Below are positions 8,615 through 17,884 of a stretch of 64,000 bases of DNA, piece after piece; positions within the stretch are counted from its first letter, which is position 1; each line of letters begins with the position of its first letter. The position numbers and the translations under genes are program-made. A model generated the notes under the pieces. The model searched no databases. It saw nothing but the letters and a program-made list of their open reading frames with translations, and was not told the origin of the DNA. This stretch comes from CAVVSD01 sp963750895 (lineage in GTDB: Bacteria > Actinomycetota > Thermoleophilia > Solirubrobacterales > Solirubrobacteraceae): the NCBI GenBank assembly GCA_963750895.1, contig CAVVSD010000005.1, forward strand, positions 186,001 to 250,000, in the 5' to 3' direction.

Positions 8615-10963
8615 TCACTCCGCCCGCAGGATCGTGGCGGGTCCGTGCCGCGTGGCAAGCGCTCCCGGCAGCAACGCGATCAGGTTCGCCACCAGGACCG
8701 CCGCTGGGAGGATGAGCATCGTCGCCCCCAGCGGCGTGATGGGCTCGGAGGCGAAGCCCGTGTGCACCGCGAACGCGTCCCATGCCCACCGGCCCGCGCC
8801 GGCGCCGAGCGGCACGCCGACGAGCGTCCCGATCGCGACGACGATCGTCGCCTGCCAGGCGACGGCCGCGCGTACCTGCCCACGCGTGAACCCGAGCGTC
8901 GTGAGGATCGCGAGCTCGCGACGTCGCCGCCTCACCGTCGTCAGCCCGTTGCGCGCGAGCGTCGCGGCCGCTGCGAAGCCCGCGAGCGCGGCGATCAGCA
9001 GCGGCATCCGGCGCACACCGCCGAAGTCCGAGATCTCGCTCGGAAGCCGGGCGCGAGGAGCGCCGTACGTTCGCTCGAGCCGAGTGAGCACCGCATCGCG
9101 GTCGGCCCCGGGCGCGATGCGGATGAGGAAGCGACTGCGGAACGCTCCGGGAAGCACCGCGCGCAGCGAGTGGAACGTCATGGCCGATCCCTCGCCGAGA
9201 TCGATGAAGAGGCCGTTCGGCAGGACGCCGCGTCCGACGAGCAGCATCCGGCGCGTCCGGCTGCCGCGACGCACCGTGATGCGGTCGCCCAGCTTCACGC
9301 CGAGCGCTCCGAAGACCTTCGTGCCGAGGAGGATCTCGCCGGCGCGCGCCGGGGCACGACCGGCGATGACCGTCGGCGCCACGTGCCCCTTGATGTCGTC
9401 GTAGGCCTGGACGCCGACCTGGCGTCCCCCGATGACGAGCCTCGCGTCCTCTCCGAACGCGGCTGCGCCGATGGCGCTGTCGGCCTGGATCCGGGCACGG
9501 TCTCGCGCCGTGCCGAACCCCTGGCCGCTCGCGTAGTCCCACGTGAGTCCAGACAGACGCGGCGTGTGCAGCAGATGCGAGAAGCTCGCCGCGAAGGTCA
9601 CGGCCATCGAGATGACCGCGACGGCGAGCGTCGCACCGAGGATCGCGGCGCGTGCGGAGCCACGGGTCGGGGAGCGCCTGCTCGGCAGCGCAATCCGCGT
9701 CCCGGTGACGAGCACGGGAGGCAGCCCCGCTCGAGCGGCGACGTCACCCGCGGTGGGTCGGGCGCCAGCACCAGCGCGCATGACGGGCAAGGTGCGCGTG
9801 CGACCCGCCCGCAACGCTGCGATGACACCGGGGAGCAGCGCGCCCAGCAGGACGACCGCAGCGCCACCGATGAGGACCGCAGGATCGATCGCGATACCAG
9901 GGTCCGGCTCGAGATCGCGGGCTCGGCCGAACGGGCCCAGTGGCGAGAGCCCGACCGCGACGGGCAGCGTCACCGCGACGACCATGCCTCCGATGAGCAG
10001 CGCGCGGGCCAGAGCGAGCCGCCGCAGCCCACCCAGCGTCATGCCCAGCGCAAGCAGCGTGGGGTCGTTGCGCATCCCGCGCTCGAGCATCCGTGCGACC
10101 CCCTGTCCGGTCAACAGCCACAGCGCGGACACGCCGAGGATCGCTGCAGCCCAGAGCGCCTGCGCCTGGAGGTGCAGCCCCGACTGCATTGTGCGGGCCC
10201 CGACATCGAACGGCGTGAACTGGAAATCGTGCCCGTGGGCGAGCCGCTCGGCGCCGCGTTCGAACGCGGGCACGTCGGCCGTCCCGTGCCACAGGCGGAC
10301 CTTGAGCGCGTTGCGCAGCGCCGCGACCGCGATCCGGGAGCCCCCGTGCGCGCGATAGAACGACCCGGGGGTCGCGCTGACGAAGCTTCCGGCCTCCTCG
10401 GGGGACATGTCCGGCCGGACGCCGACGATGCGCAAGGCGATGGGTGTGCCCGCCACGGCGCGACGGCCGAGACGAAGCCGGACGGTCAGGGTGTCACCGA
10501 GCGCGAGATGCGCGGTCCTCATCGCACGCGCGTCCGCGACGACCTCGTCGGGGTGGCCGGGTGTGGGCAGCCGGCCCGCGAGCAGCTTCGGCCGGTCGAC
10601 GACCTCCAGCCCGTCCGGATCCGGAAGGACCTCGAGCTGTACCGGGGCGTCGACGTCGCCCCCGCCACCGCGGAGGACGTCCGCGTTCGGCAGCACGCCG
10701 CGGCTGACCGCGCGGACCTGGGGGAGACGCCGGATGCCTGCGAGGTCGAGCGCCTGCAACCCGAACGTCAGGCCTGTGCCGACATAGACGTCAGGCGCCC
10801 GGCTGAAGGAGCGATACCGGTCCAGCGCGGTGTCCGTACGTCGCGCGCAGACCGCCGTCGCGATCACGGCCCCTCCATGGAGTCCGGCCATCAGCGCGAG
10901 GAGGAACCACGCGCGCCACCGTGCGCGGAGCTCCGCGCGCAGCTGCATGCAGAGCGCCCGCAC
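8615..10963 (-). CDS. ABC transporter permease, FtsX/MacB type (copy B)
   Basis: An intact frame of 782 residues with the 4+4 layout of large FtsX-type permeases. It has an N-terminal helix (about 15-35), a large extracytoplasmic domain, three central helices, a second external domain (MacB-like, with LTWDYASGQGFGT), and three C-terminal helices ending in LPGALATRHGPATILRAE. GTG start lies four bases after the copy A stop. It is a close paralog of copy A along its length, so the exporter is probably a heterodimer served by the ATPase at 13296-14024. Substrate unknown (lipoprotein, peptide or antibiotic). Confidence 0.8.
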   Translation of the reverse strand: MRALCMQLRAELRARWRAWFLLALMAGLHGGAVIATAVCARRTDTALDRYRSFSRAPDVYVGTGLTFGLQALDLAGIRRLPQVRAVSRGVLPNADVLRGGGGDVDAPVQLEVLPDPDGLEVVDRPKLLAGRLPTPGHPDEVVADARAMRTAHLALGDTLTVRLRLGRRAVAGTPIALRIVGVRPDMSPEEAGSFVSATPGSFYRAHGGSRIAVAALRNALKVRLWHGTADVPAFERGAERLAHGHDFQFTPFDVGARTMQSGLHLQAQALWAAAILGVSALWLLTGQGVARMLERGMRNDPTLLALGMTLGGLRRLALARALLIGGMVVAVTLPVAVGLSPLGPFGRARDLEPDPGIAIDPAVLIGGAAVVLLGALLPGVIAALRAGRTRTLPVMRAGAGARPTAGDVAARAGLPPVLVTGTRIALPSRRSPTRGSARAAILGATLAVAVISMAVTFAASFSHLLHTPRLSGLTWDYASGQGFGTARDRARIQADSAIGAAAFGEDARLVIGGRQVGVQAYDDIKGHVAPTVIAGRAPARAGEILLGTKVFGALGVKLGDRITVRRGSRTRRMLLVGRGVLPNGLFIDLGEGSAMTFHSLRAVLPGAFRSRFLIRIAPGADRDAVLTRLERTYGAPRARLPSEISDFGGVRRMPLLIAALAGFAAAATLARNGLTTVRRRRRELAILTTLGFTRGQVRAAVAWQATIVVAIGTLVGVPLGAGAGRWAWDAFAVHTGFASEPITPLGATMLILPAAVLVANLIALLPGALATRHGPATILRAE

Positions 10964-10967
10964 CAGC

Positions 10968-13295
10968 TCACTCCGCCCGCAGGACGACGCCGGCGGCGTG
11001 CGCGCGGCGAGGCGGGCCGGCACGGCGGCCGCGACGTTGACGAGCAGCAACACGGCAGGGACGACCATCAGCGTGGCCGGGATCGGCGTCACGATCTCCG
11101 GCGCCAGCCCCAGGTGCTCGGCGACGAGGTTCCACGCCCAGCGACCTGCCGCGACGCCGATCGGCAGGCCGACGGCTGCGGCGACGACGGCGATCGTCGT
11201 CGCCTGCCAGGCCACGGTCGCGCCCACCTGCCCTCGCGTGAAGCCGAGCGTCTTGAGGATCGCGAGCTCCCCGCGCCTGGAGTGGATCGAGAGCAGGAGC
11301 GTGCGCACGAGCGTCCCGGCGGCCGCGAGCGCGACGAGGACCGCAAGGGCGAACGGCAGGCGACGGACGCCGCGAGATCAAGGACCTGCCGGGGAAGGCC
11401 CGGCCGGGCCATGAAGTACGTGCGCTCGAGCCGCTCCAGCACGCCTCGCGGTCTGCACCCGGAGCGATCGCAGGAGCAGACGACTGCGGAAAGCGCCGGG
11501 GACGAGGCGCTTGAGCGTGCCGAAGCGCATCGCCGCGCCCTCGCCGAGGGTGAGGAAGTCCGTCTCCGGGAGGACGCCGCGTCCCACGACGGTGAGCCGG
11601 ACGCTGCGTCCGGCGCGGCGCAGGCGGATCGGTCTCCGAGCCTCGGCGTGGATGGCGTCGAACGTCCTGGCGCCGAGCATGACCTCCCCGAGCGCCCTCG
11701 GGGCTCGGCCGGCGAGGACCGTCGGCGCGAGCCTGCCTTGATCGGATCGAAGGCGGCGACGCCGATGCGCCGGGCACCGATCGAGAGGACCGCCTCCTCG
11801 CCGAAGCTCGCGGCCCCGATCGCGGGGTCGGACCGGACCGTGGCGGCGTCGCGCTCGGTTCCGAGCCCCTGGTAGCTCGCGTAGTCCCACGTGATGCCCG
11901 ACAGCCGCGGCGTCACGAGCAGGTGACCGAGGCTCGCGGACAGCGTGAGCGTCGCGGCGGCCACGGCGACCGCGATGATGCCCACGCTCATGGTGGCCCG
12001 CGAGGGGGTCGCCGTCGCCGAGCGCGTGCCGGCGCCGGCCATGCGGATCCCGGCGACGCAGGTCGGCGGCAGCCCGGCCCTTGCAAGCTTGTCGGCCGCC
12101 GCTGCGCCGCCGGCTTGAGCGCGAGCGGGCGACGCGCGACGGGCGCGCGCGGCGGCGAGCAGCCCAGGCGCCGCTGCGACGACGAGTGCGAGGGCGACGC
12201 CGGTTGCGACTGCCCGCAGGTCGGCCGCGGCACCGGGGTGCGGCTCGTAGTCGCGGGCGCGACCGACAGGCGTCAGCGGCGAGAGCGCGAGCGTGACCGG
12301 TACCGCGACCAGCGCCCCGGCGCACCCGATCAGCGCCACGCGCGCCAGCATCACTGCGCGAGCTGCGTACGCGTCATGCCGAGCGCGATGAGCACCGGAT
12401 GTCTGCGCGTCTCGAGCTCGATCGTCCGCGCGATGGCCTGCGCGAGCAGCAACAGGAGTGCCACGGCGCCGAGTGCAGCGACGACGCGGAGCGTCTGGGC
12501 CAGCAGGTGGAAGCCGCTCTGGAGCTTGGCCGCCTCCAGGTCCTCGGGGGTGAACTGGAAGTCGCGACCCTGTGCGAGCCGCTCGACCTCACGCTGGAAG
12601 GCGGGCACGTCGCGCGATCCCCGGCGCAGCCGCACCTTCACCGCGTTGCGCGGCGCGGCCAGCGCCATCTGACGTCCGCCGTACCGCGGTAGAACGCCGG
12701 CGTCACCGTGACGAACGTGATGGATCCCCTGTGACAGCAGGTCCGCACGAACGCCGACGATCCGGATGATGGCGGTGGGGCCGGGACGGGCCAGCCTGCC
12801 CTCCTGGATGCGGATCCGGACCCTCTCGCCGAGCGCGACGCCGAGCCGTGCGAGCGCCGAGCGGTCGGCGACCGCCTCGTCCGGGCGGTCGGCCCTGGGG
12901 CGGCGACCGGCGAGAAGCCGAGGGCGGTCGATGGCCTCGTCGCCACGGGACCCGGGATTCACCTCGACCTTCACCCAGGTCGAGACGTCGGCGCCGCTCC
13001 GGGAGTGAACGGTGGCGTCGAGGAGCATGCCGCGATGCGACGCCGCGACCTGCGGAAGCCGGCGGACTCGCGCGAGATCGAGTCCCTGGTTGCCGAAGTC
13101 CCCGCCGTTGCCGACGATGGCGTCCGCGGCCAGGCTCGACCTGCGGTAGCGCGCCACGACCGACTCCGTGCGCCGGGCGCAGGCGAGCGTCGCCGCCAGC
13201 ACGCCGCCGAGCAGCCCCGCGAGGACCGCGAGCGCGAGCCACGAACGCCATCGCACACGCAGCTCGGCCCGCAGCTGGAAGCCGATCGCGCGCAT
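10968..13295 (-). pseudogene. ABC transporter permease, FtsX/MacB type (copy A), frame broken at least six times
   Basis: It aligns with copy B from MRAIGFQLRAELRVRW to AGVVLRAE, but the reading frame breaks near 12355, 11735, 11468, 11450, 11365 and 11000. Each break fits loss of one base, and a further pair of compensating shifts may lie near 11640. The total length (2,328 bp) equals a whole number of codons only because six losses cancel. Start ATG directly abuts the ATPase stop. The density of breaks is far above the rest of the window, so either the gene is decaying or the local consensus is poor. Confidence 0.7.
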
Positions 13296-14024
13296 CTAGC
13301 CCGCCGCGGTGGGCGCCCTCGGAGCGTCGACGCCGTCACGCTCGGTGACGACCACGCGCCCGTCACGCATGTGCACGACGCGACCGGCCGAGCCGGCGAC
13401 GGCCGCGTCGTGCGTGACGAGCAGGATCGTCTGCGCCGTGCGGTGCAGGCGACGGAACAGCTCGACGATCTCGGCCCCGCCGTCGGAGTCCAGCGCACCG
13501 GTCGGCTCATCGGCGAGGAGGAGCGTCGGCTCGTTCGCGAGCGCACGGGCGATCGCGAGGCGCTGACGCTGTCCGCCCGAGAGCACGCTCGGATCCTCTG
13601 CCGCCTTCTCCCCCAGACCGAGCAGATCGAGCAGGTCTCGCGCGCGCGATTCGGCGCGCCGGCGTGTCGCACCGGCGATGACCGCCGGCAGCACGACGTT
13701 CTCCAGGGCGCTCATGTCGTCGAGGAGGTTGAAGAACTGGAACACGACACCGATGTGGCGCCGGCGCATGCGCGCGAGTGCGTTCTCGTCCAGCCCGGCG
13801 CAGGACACCCCCGCGATCTCGACCTCGCCGCCGGTGGGCGTGTCGAGGCCAGCGACGAGATGCAGCAGCGTGGACTTGCCGCATCCGGACGGGCCGATGA
13901 CTGCGACGAACTCGCCGCGCTCGATCTCGAGATCGAGCCCTCGGAGTGCCCGGACCGGAGCACCGTCCGATTCGAAGGTCTTGCGAAGGTCCCGCACGCG
14001 CACCACGGAGTCGCAGGCGGTCAC
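13296..14024 (-). CDS. ABC transporter ATP-binding protein, LolD/MacB family
   Basis: 242 residues. Walker A GPSGCGKST, Q-loop VFQFFNLL, signature LSGGQRQRLAIARAL, Walker B LLLADEPTGALDS, H-loop VTHD. These are the hallmarks of the MacB/LolD/BceA group that drives FtsX-type permeases. GTG start with an upstream GGAAGGGG. It heads the minus-strand operon ATPase - permease A - permease B - histidine kinase. This pairing of exporter and kinase recalls Bce-type modules that sense or expel cell-envelope toxins (inference). Confidence 0.88.
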   Translation of the reverse strand: MTACDSVVRVRDLRKTFESDGAPVRALRGLDLEIERGEFVAVIGPSGCGKSTLLHLVAGLDTPTGGEVEIAGVSCAGLDENALARMRRRHIGVVFQFFNLLDDMSALENVVLPAVIAGATRRRAESRARDLLDLLGLGEKAAEDPSVLSGGQRQRLAIARALANEPTLLLADEPTGALDSDGGAEIVELFRRLHRTAQTILLVTHDAAVAGSAGRVVHMRDGRVVVTERDGVDAPRAPTAAG

Positions 14025-14252
14025 GCTGTCGTCCCCTTCCCGGGAATCGGCTCAGGGACCGGGTGCGGCCCCCGGGCTTGCCCGCCAACCCTCCCACCGC
14101 CGCGCGTCCACGTCCATCCGGAATTCCCCCCGTTCACGCGGGGTGCCAGCACCGTGGCGTTCTACGCGCTCGCACCGTGGCCGTCGGGCGCACGTCAGAT
14201 CTAGCGTCGCGACAGCCGGATCGACCGGCCGCACGATCGAAGGAGGGCAGAG

Positions 14253-15621
14253 ATGTTCCTCAGATGTGTCGCGCCCAGAGCAGGGGCGGCGCTCGTCGCC
14301 GTCATGTCGGCGGCCGGGCTGTGCACGGCGGCGGCGCCGGCGCAGGCGGCGCCCTCGCCACCGCCGTGCCCGGCGAGCGTCGTGCCCGGCGTACCCGCCC
14401 TCCCGGGCGCCGTCGGGTGCTGGAACGCCATCGCGGTCCAGACGGCCCGGCGCGCGAACGTGTTCCCGATCCAGGGCCTCATCGCCGTGTCGGCGCCGCA
14501 GCTGGCGGTGTACGACGCCGTGACCGAGATCGCCGGGCGTTACGCCCCGTATCACGCGTTCTCGCCGCCGCCCGGAACGCAGGTCGCAGGTGCCTCTGTC
14601 GACGCCTCGATCGCCGCGGCCGCGCATGCCACGCTCGCGGCTGCCTACCCCGCGCAGGCCGCCGGGCCGACGGGTCTCGACGCCCAGTACGCCGGCTACA
14701 TCGCGGCACTCCGGGCCGACGGTCGGTCCGGGATCGACGCCGGGGTGGCGATCGGTGATGCATCGGCGCGCGACCTCCTCGCGTTCCGCGCGGGCGATCG
14801 CGACGAGTCGATCACCGACGTCCCGCCGCCGCTGTCCCCGGGTACCTGGACGTTCGCGCCGGCGCCGTCGCTGCAGTCGGCGCAGACGCCCTGGGTCGCC
14901 ACGATGCGGCCCTTCACGCTCGCGAGTGCGTCGCAGTTCCGGCCGGCCCCGCCCCCACCGCTGTCGAGCGCCCGATGGGCGGAGGAGTTCAACGAGACGA
15001 AGGCCTACGGCTCGGCGACGAGCAGCGTCCGGACCCCGCAGCAGACCGCGGTCGCGCGGTTCTGGAACGCGCAGGCGGTCAACCAGTACAACCAGGCGTT
15101 CCAGGACGTCGCCGCGGCGCGTGGGATGGACGCCGTGGACACCGCCCGCGTGCTCGCCATGGGCAACGTCGTCGGCGCGGACGCCGGGATCGCGTGCTGG
15201 GACTCCAAGTACCACTACCGGTTCTGGCGACCGATCATGGCGATCCGCAACGCCGGGATCGACGGCAATCCGGCGACGCGTCGCGGATCCGGCATGGACG
15301 CCGCTGCTCACCACGCCGAACCACCCGGAGTACCCCGCGGCGCACGGCTGCCTCACGGGGTCCGAGGCGGAGGTGCTCGCGACGGTCGCCGACCCGGACC
15401 GATCCGGGTTCACGATCCGCGGGTCCGCCGACGGGACGACGGACAACTGGACCGCCACGCAGAGGTTCGAGCGCCCGGACGACCTGCAGGGGCAGATCGT
15501 GAACGCCCGCGTGTGGGCCGGGCTGCACTACCGCGGATCGGTTCGCGCCGGCGTGCAGGTCGGAACCGACGTGGCCCGGTGGACGCTCGGTCGCTTCTTC
15601 GCGCCCGCGCCCGCCACGTGA
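14253..15621 (+). CDS. Secreted vanadium-haloperoxidase/PAP2-family protein, frame-shifted
   Basis: Signal peptide at about 1-33 ending in AAPAQA. The helical body contains the three phosphate/vanadate-binding segments of the family: SKYHYRFWRP, HPEYPAAHGCLTG and GLHYRGSVRAGVQVG. AAGGAGG precedes ATG. The frame shifts at about 15285 (one extra base), after which the text continues as DPAWTPLLTTPNHPEYP. Members can be vanadium haloperoxidases or acid phosphatases. Retention of the Lys-Arg, His and Arg-His motifs suggests an active enzyme outside the cell. Confidence 0.75.
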
Positions 15622-15663
15622 CTGCCGACGGCAGGACGGACACCCCAACACAGGAGGACGGTC

Positions 15664-16170
15664 ATGAAGCGCATGGCAACCATCGCCGCCGCCATCGTGG
15701 TGGCAGGCGGAAGCATCGGCGCCGTCGCAGTCGCGGCGAACGGTCGCGACGAGGCACCCCCGGCCGGCACGTTGACCGTGGACGCCCAGTTCCCGACGCC
15801 GGAGAGCGGCCAGCTCAGCGCCAACCTCGCCGATCCGAAGGGCTCGGCGGAGACGGACCCGGCGAAGATCGCAGATCTGTTCGCCGGGAACGGCAAGCTG
15901 TTCCAGGGCGGCAAGCAGGTCGGGACCCTGCACTTCGACAACGTCGTCACGCAGGCCGACCCGGCCCGCGCGATCCTCACCGTGGCGCTGCGTCCTGCCG
16001 CACGGCGTCGATCCTCACCGAGGCGCCGACCGATCTCGGGCTCCGACGCTCCGTTGGACGGCGCGGTGATCGGCGGCACGGGCGCCTACGGCGGCGCGCG
16101 CGGCACAGTGCACGTCGTGCACCTCGCCGGCACCGACCTCAACCGGGTGGTGCTGAAGTTCGTCCGCTGA
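15664..16170 (+). CDS. Secreted allene-oxide-cyclase/dirigent-barrel-like protein
   Basis: About 168 residues: signal or anchor helix 1-25, then a beta-rich domain ending in GGTGAYGGARGTVHVVHL, the GGTGxxxGARGxV hairpin typical of AOC/dirigent barrels. Residues about 110-128 are arginine- and proline-rich and unlike the family; another frame reads RTASILTEAPTDLG there, so two compensating indels near 15990 and 16045 are likely. AGGAGG precedes ATG. It follows the haloperoxidase gene by 42 bases and is probably co-expressed. Role unknown. Confidence 0.6.
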   Translation: MKRMATIAAAIVVAGGSIGAVAVAANGRDEAPPAGTLTVDAQFPTPESGQLSANLADPKGSAETDPAKIADLFAGNGKLFQGGKQVGTLHFDNVVTQADPARAILTVALRPAARRRSSPRRRPISGSDAPLDGAVIGGTGAYGGARGTVHVVHLAGTDLNRVVLKFVR

Positions 16171-16187
16171 ACCACCGGACGATGTGT

Positions 16188-16222
16188 CGCGGCACCCGCC
16201 GGCCGGCCCGGCGGGTGCCGCG
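16188..16222. terminator. Bidirectional hairpin terminator
   Basis: Perfect 15-bp stem (arms 16188-16202 and 16208-16222) with a 5-base loop, lying between the convergent AOC-like and galB genes. There is no long T run, as is usual at this G+C. It is the strongest intergenic hairpin in the window and would serve both strands. Confidence 0.75.
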
Positions 16223-16227
16223 CGTGC

Positions 16228-16941
16228 CTAGAGCGAGTCCACGACGTCCGGGATGACCCGCTGGAAGGCCTCCGCGTGGCGGATCTCGCTGCGGCCCGAG
16301 GCCCGGCGGGCGTGGTTGCCGCGCTGCTCGGCGCGCTGCGCGTAGTACGTCTGCAGGTACTTCTGCGCCTTCATCTCGGCCATCGCGGCCTGCTTGGCCT
16401 CGAACGCGGAGGTGATGTCGGCGAAGACCGACGGCGTGAAGTTGCACAGCTCCGGCTGGTGCGGCTCGAACTGCAGGAACTTCGGCGGCGTGATCGTCTT
16501 GAACGCGCTCGCCACCCCCGCGCCCGCGGCGAGCGCACGGGCCCGCTCGGTCACCTCGAAGGCGACGGGGTGGTCGGGGTTGAAGGGGTCGGTGTCCGTG
16601 TGCGTGATGAGCGTGTCGGGCCCGAACTCGCGGATGACGTCGGCCAGGCGCCCGAGGGCGTCCTTGTCGAGCTCGAGCGGGTAGTCGCCGAGGTCCAGGC
16701 AGGTGAACGTCGCGCCCAGCGCCTTCGCGGCGGCCTCGGCCTCCGCGTGGCGCAGCTCCTTCACGCGCTCGACCGTCTGCCCCGGCTCCTTCCACAGCTC
16801 GCCGGACTCGCCGCGCTCGCCGTAGGAGAGCGCGATGACGCTCGCCGTCCCGCCCGCCTGCGTCGTCATCGCGATGACGCCGCCGGCCCGCCACACGAAG
16901 TCGGCGGCATGCGCCCCGACCACCATCATCCGCTCGCTCAC
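16228..16941 (-). CDS. galB: PIG-L family 4-oxalomesaconate hydratase (GalB type)
   Basis: 237 residues with the LmbE/PIG-L fold. Instead of PHPDD it has AHAADFVWRAGG (residues 10-21), the form seen in Pseudomonas GalB, followed by LSYGERGES and the PDHPVAFEV zinc-site segment. GalB hydrates 4-oxalomesaconate to 4-carboxy-4-hydroxy-2-oxoadipate, the substrate of the aldolase type encoded at 2284-2913. GTG start overlaps the DUF6282 stop (GTGA) with an upstream GGAGG. It therefore belongs to the same aromatic pathway though 13 kb away. A generic deacetylase is less likely. Confidence 0.75.
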   Translation of the reverse strand: MSERMMVVGAHAADFVWRAGGVIAMTTQAGGTASVIALSYGERGESGELWKEPGQTVERVKELRHAEAEAAAKALGATFTCLDLGDYPLELDKDALGRLADVIREFGPDTLITHTDTDPFNPDHPVAFEVTERARALAAGAGVASAFKTITPPKFLQFEPHQPELCNFTPSVFADITSAFEAKQAAMAEMKAQKYLQTYYAQRAEQRGNHARRASGRSEIRHAEAFQRVIPDVVDSL

Positions 16942-17876
16942 GCCAAGACCTCCAAGCCGGCCACACGCCGGGTGTTCGTCACGGTCACGGTCCGCACCTC
17001 GTCCTCGCTGAACCCGGCCGCGAGCATCCGGTCCGCCATGAGCGGCAGGCCGTCCTCGACCGGCGGGTTCTTGCGCTGGCCGAGGTCGGTCGACAGCACG
17101 TTGTTCTCCACGCCCGTCGCCCGGATGCCCTCGAGCATCCGCTCCCACGGCGCCTTCTCGGTGTGGAAGGTCACGAAGCAGCGCTCGAGGAGCGCGCCCT
17201 TGCGCGCCAGCGCGATCTGGTCGTCGATCGACAGATCCTGGGACGGGAAGTCCGGGTGCGTGATCACGATGTCGCGCACGCCGCGCTCCACCGCGGCGTC
17301 GACGACGGCGAAGATCTCGTCGCGCGACAGGTGCCCGGTGGCCAGCAGCATCCCGTGGTCGGCCACGACCTCGAGCACCTGCTGCAGCGCGTGCAGCACC
17401 TTGCCGTCCTCGTCGACCACCTCGACCGGCGGCGCGAGCATCCCCCGCGCGCGCAGGTCCTGCTGCAGCTGCGCCCAGGCGGGGAGGTTCGCGCCGGGCG
17501 GCGGGTCGGTCCGGCCCGCCGTCTCGTTCGCGGCGTCGAGCGTCGGCAGCCACACCGTCCGCGCGCCCTCGCGCCCCGCGATCTCCACGGCGAGCGGGTT
17601 CAGCCCGCCGACCGAGGCGTTCAGGGTGATGGAGCCCAGGCACCGCACGCCCTCGGGCGCGACGGAGCCGACGACCTGCGCGCGCTCCGCCGTCGGGGCG
17701 TAGTGCGACTTCAGCAGGAAGCCGGCGAGGCCGCGCGCGGCGAAGAGCCCGGTCAGCGTGACGTCGTCGACGCGACGCGGGATGACGTCCGGGTCGACGT
17801 GGATGTGCGTGTCGAACCCACCGCGCACGAGCTCCCGCGCGCGCTCGGTGGGGATCGGGTCCGCCGCGACGGCCAT
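16938..17876 (-). CDS. DUF6282 amidohydrolase-like protein
   Basis: 312 residues, TIM-barrel metal hydrolase. DTHIHVDPD at 22-30 is the first metal motif; ATGHLSRDEI and ITHPDFPSQDL supply the later histidines, and LSTDLGQ the C-terminal Asp. It matches the uncharacterised DUF6282 family. It is coupled by overlap to galB, so a lactonase or hydrolase step in the same ring-cleavage route is a reasonable guess, for example hydrolysis of a 2-pyrone-dicarboxylate-like lactone as done by the unrelated-length LigI. Not proven by sequence. Confidence 0.65.
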   Translation of the reverse strand: MAVAADPIPTERARELVRGGFDTHIHVDPDVIPRRVDDVTLTGLFAARGLAGFLLKSHYAPTAERAQVVGSVAPEGVRCLGSITLNASVGGLNPLAVEIAGREGARTVWLPTLDAANETAGRTDPPPGANLPAWAQLQQDLRARGMLAPPVEVVDEDGKVLHALQQVLEVVADHGMLLATGHLSRDEIFAVVDAAVERGVRDIVITHPDFPSQDLSIDDQIALARKGALLERCFVTFHTEKAPWERMLEGIRATGVENNVLSTDLGQRKNPPVEDGLPLMADRMLAAGFSEDEVRTVTVTNTRRVAGLEVLA

Positions 17877-17884
17877 GGCCCGCC

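Noticed and set aside
7982..11875. A 1,297-codon open frame on the plus strand
   Set aside because: It lies antisense to the histidine kinase and permease genes, is Arg/Asp/Gln-rich low-complexity text and has no family features. It is a G+C-driven shadow frame.
13005..14204. A 399-codon plus-strand frame opposite the ABC ATPase
   Set aside because: The minus strand carries every ABC motif; the plus frame has none.
14025..14252. Direct repeat GCACCGTGGC (twice, about 25 bases apart) between the ABC operon and the haloperoxidase gene
   Set aside because: Could be an operator, but ten bases of G/C-rich repeat in this genome is weak evidence and no palindrome is present.
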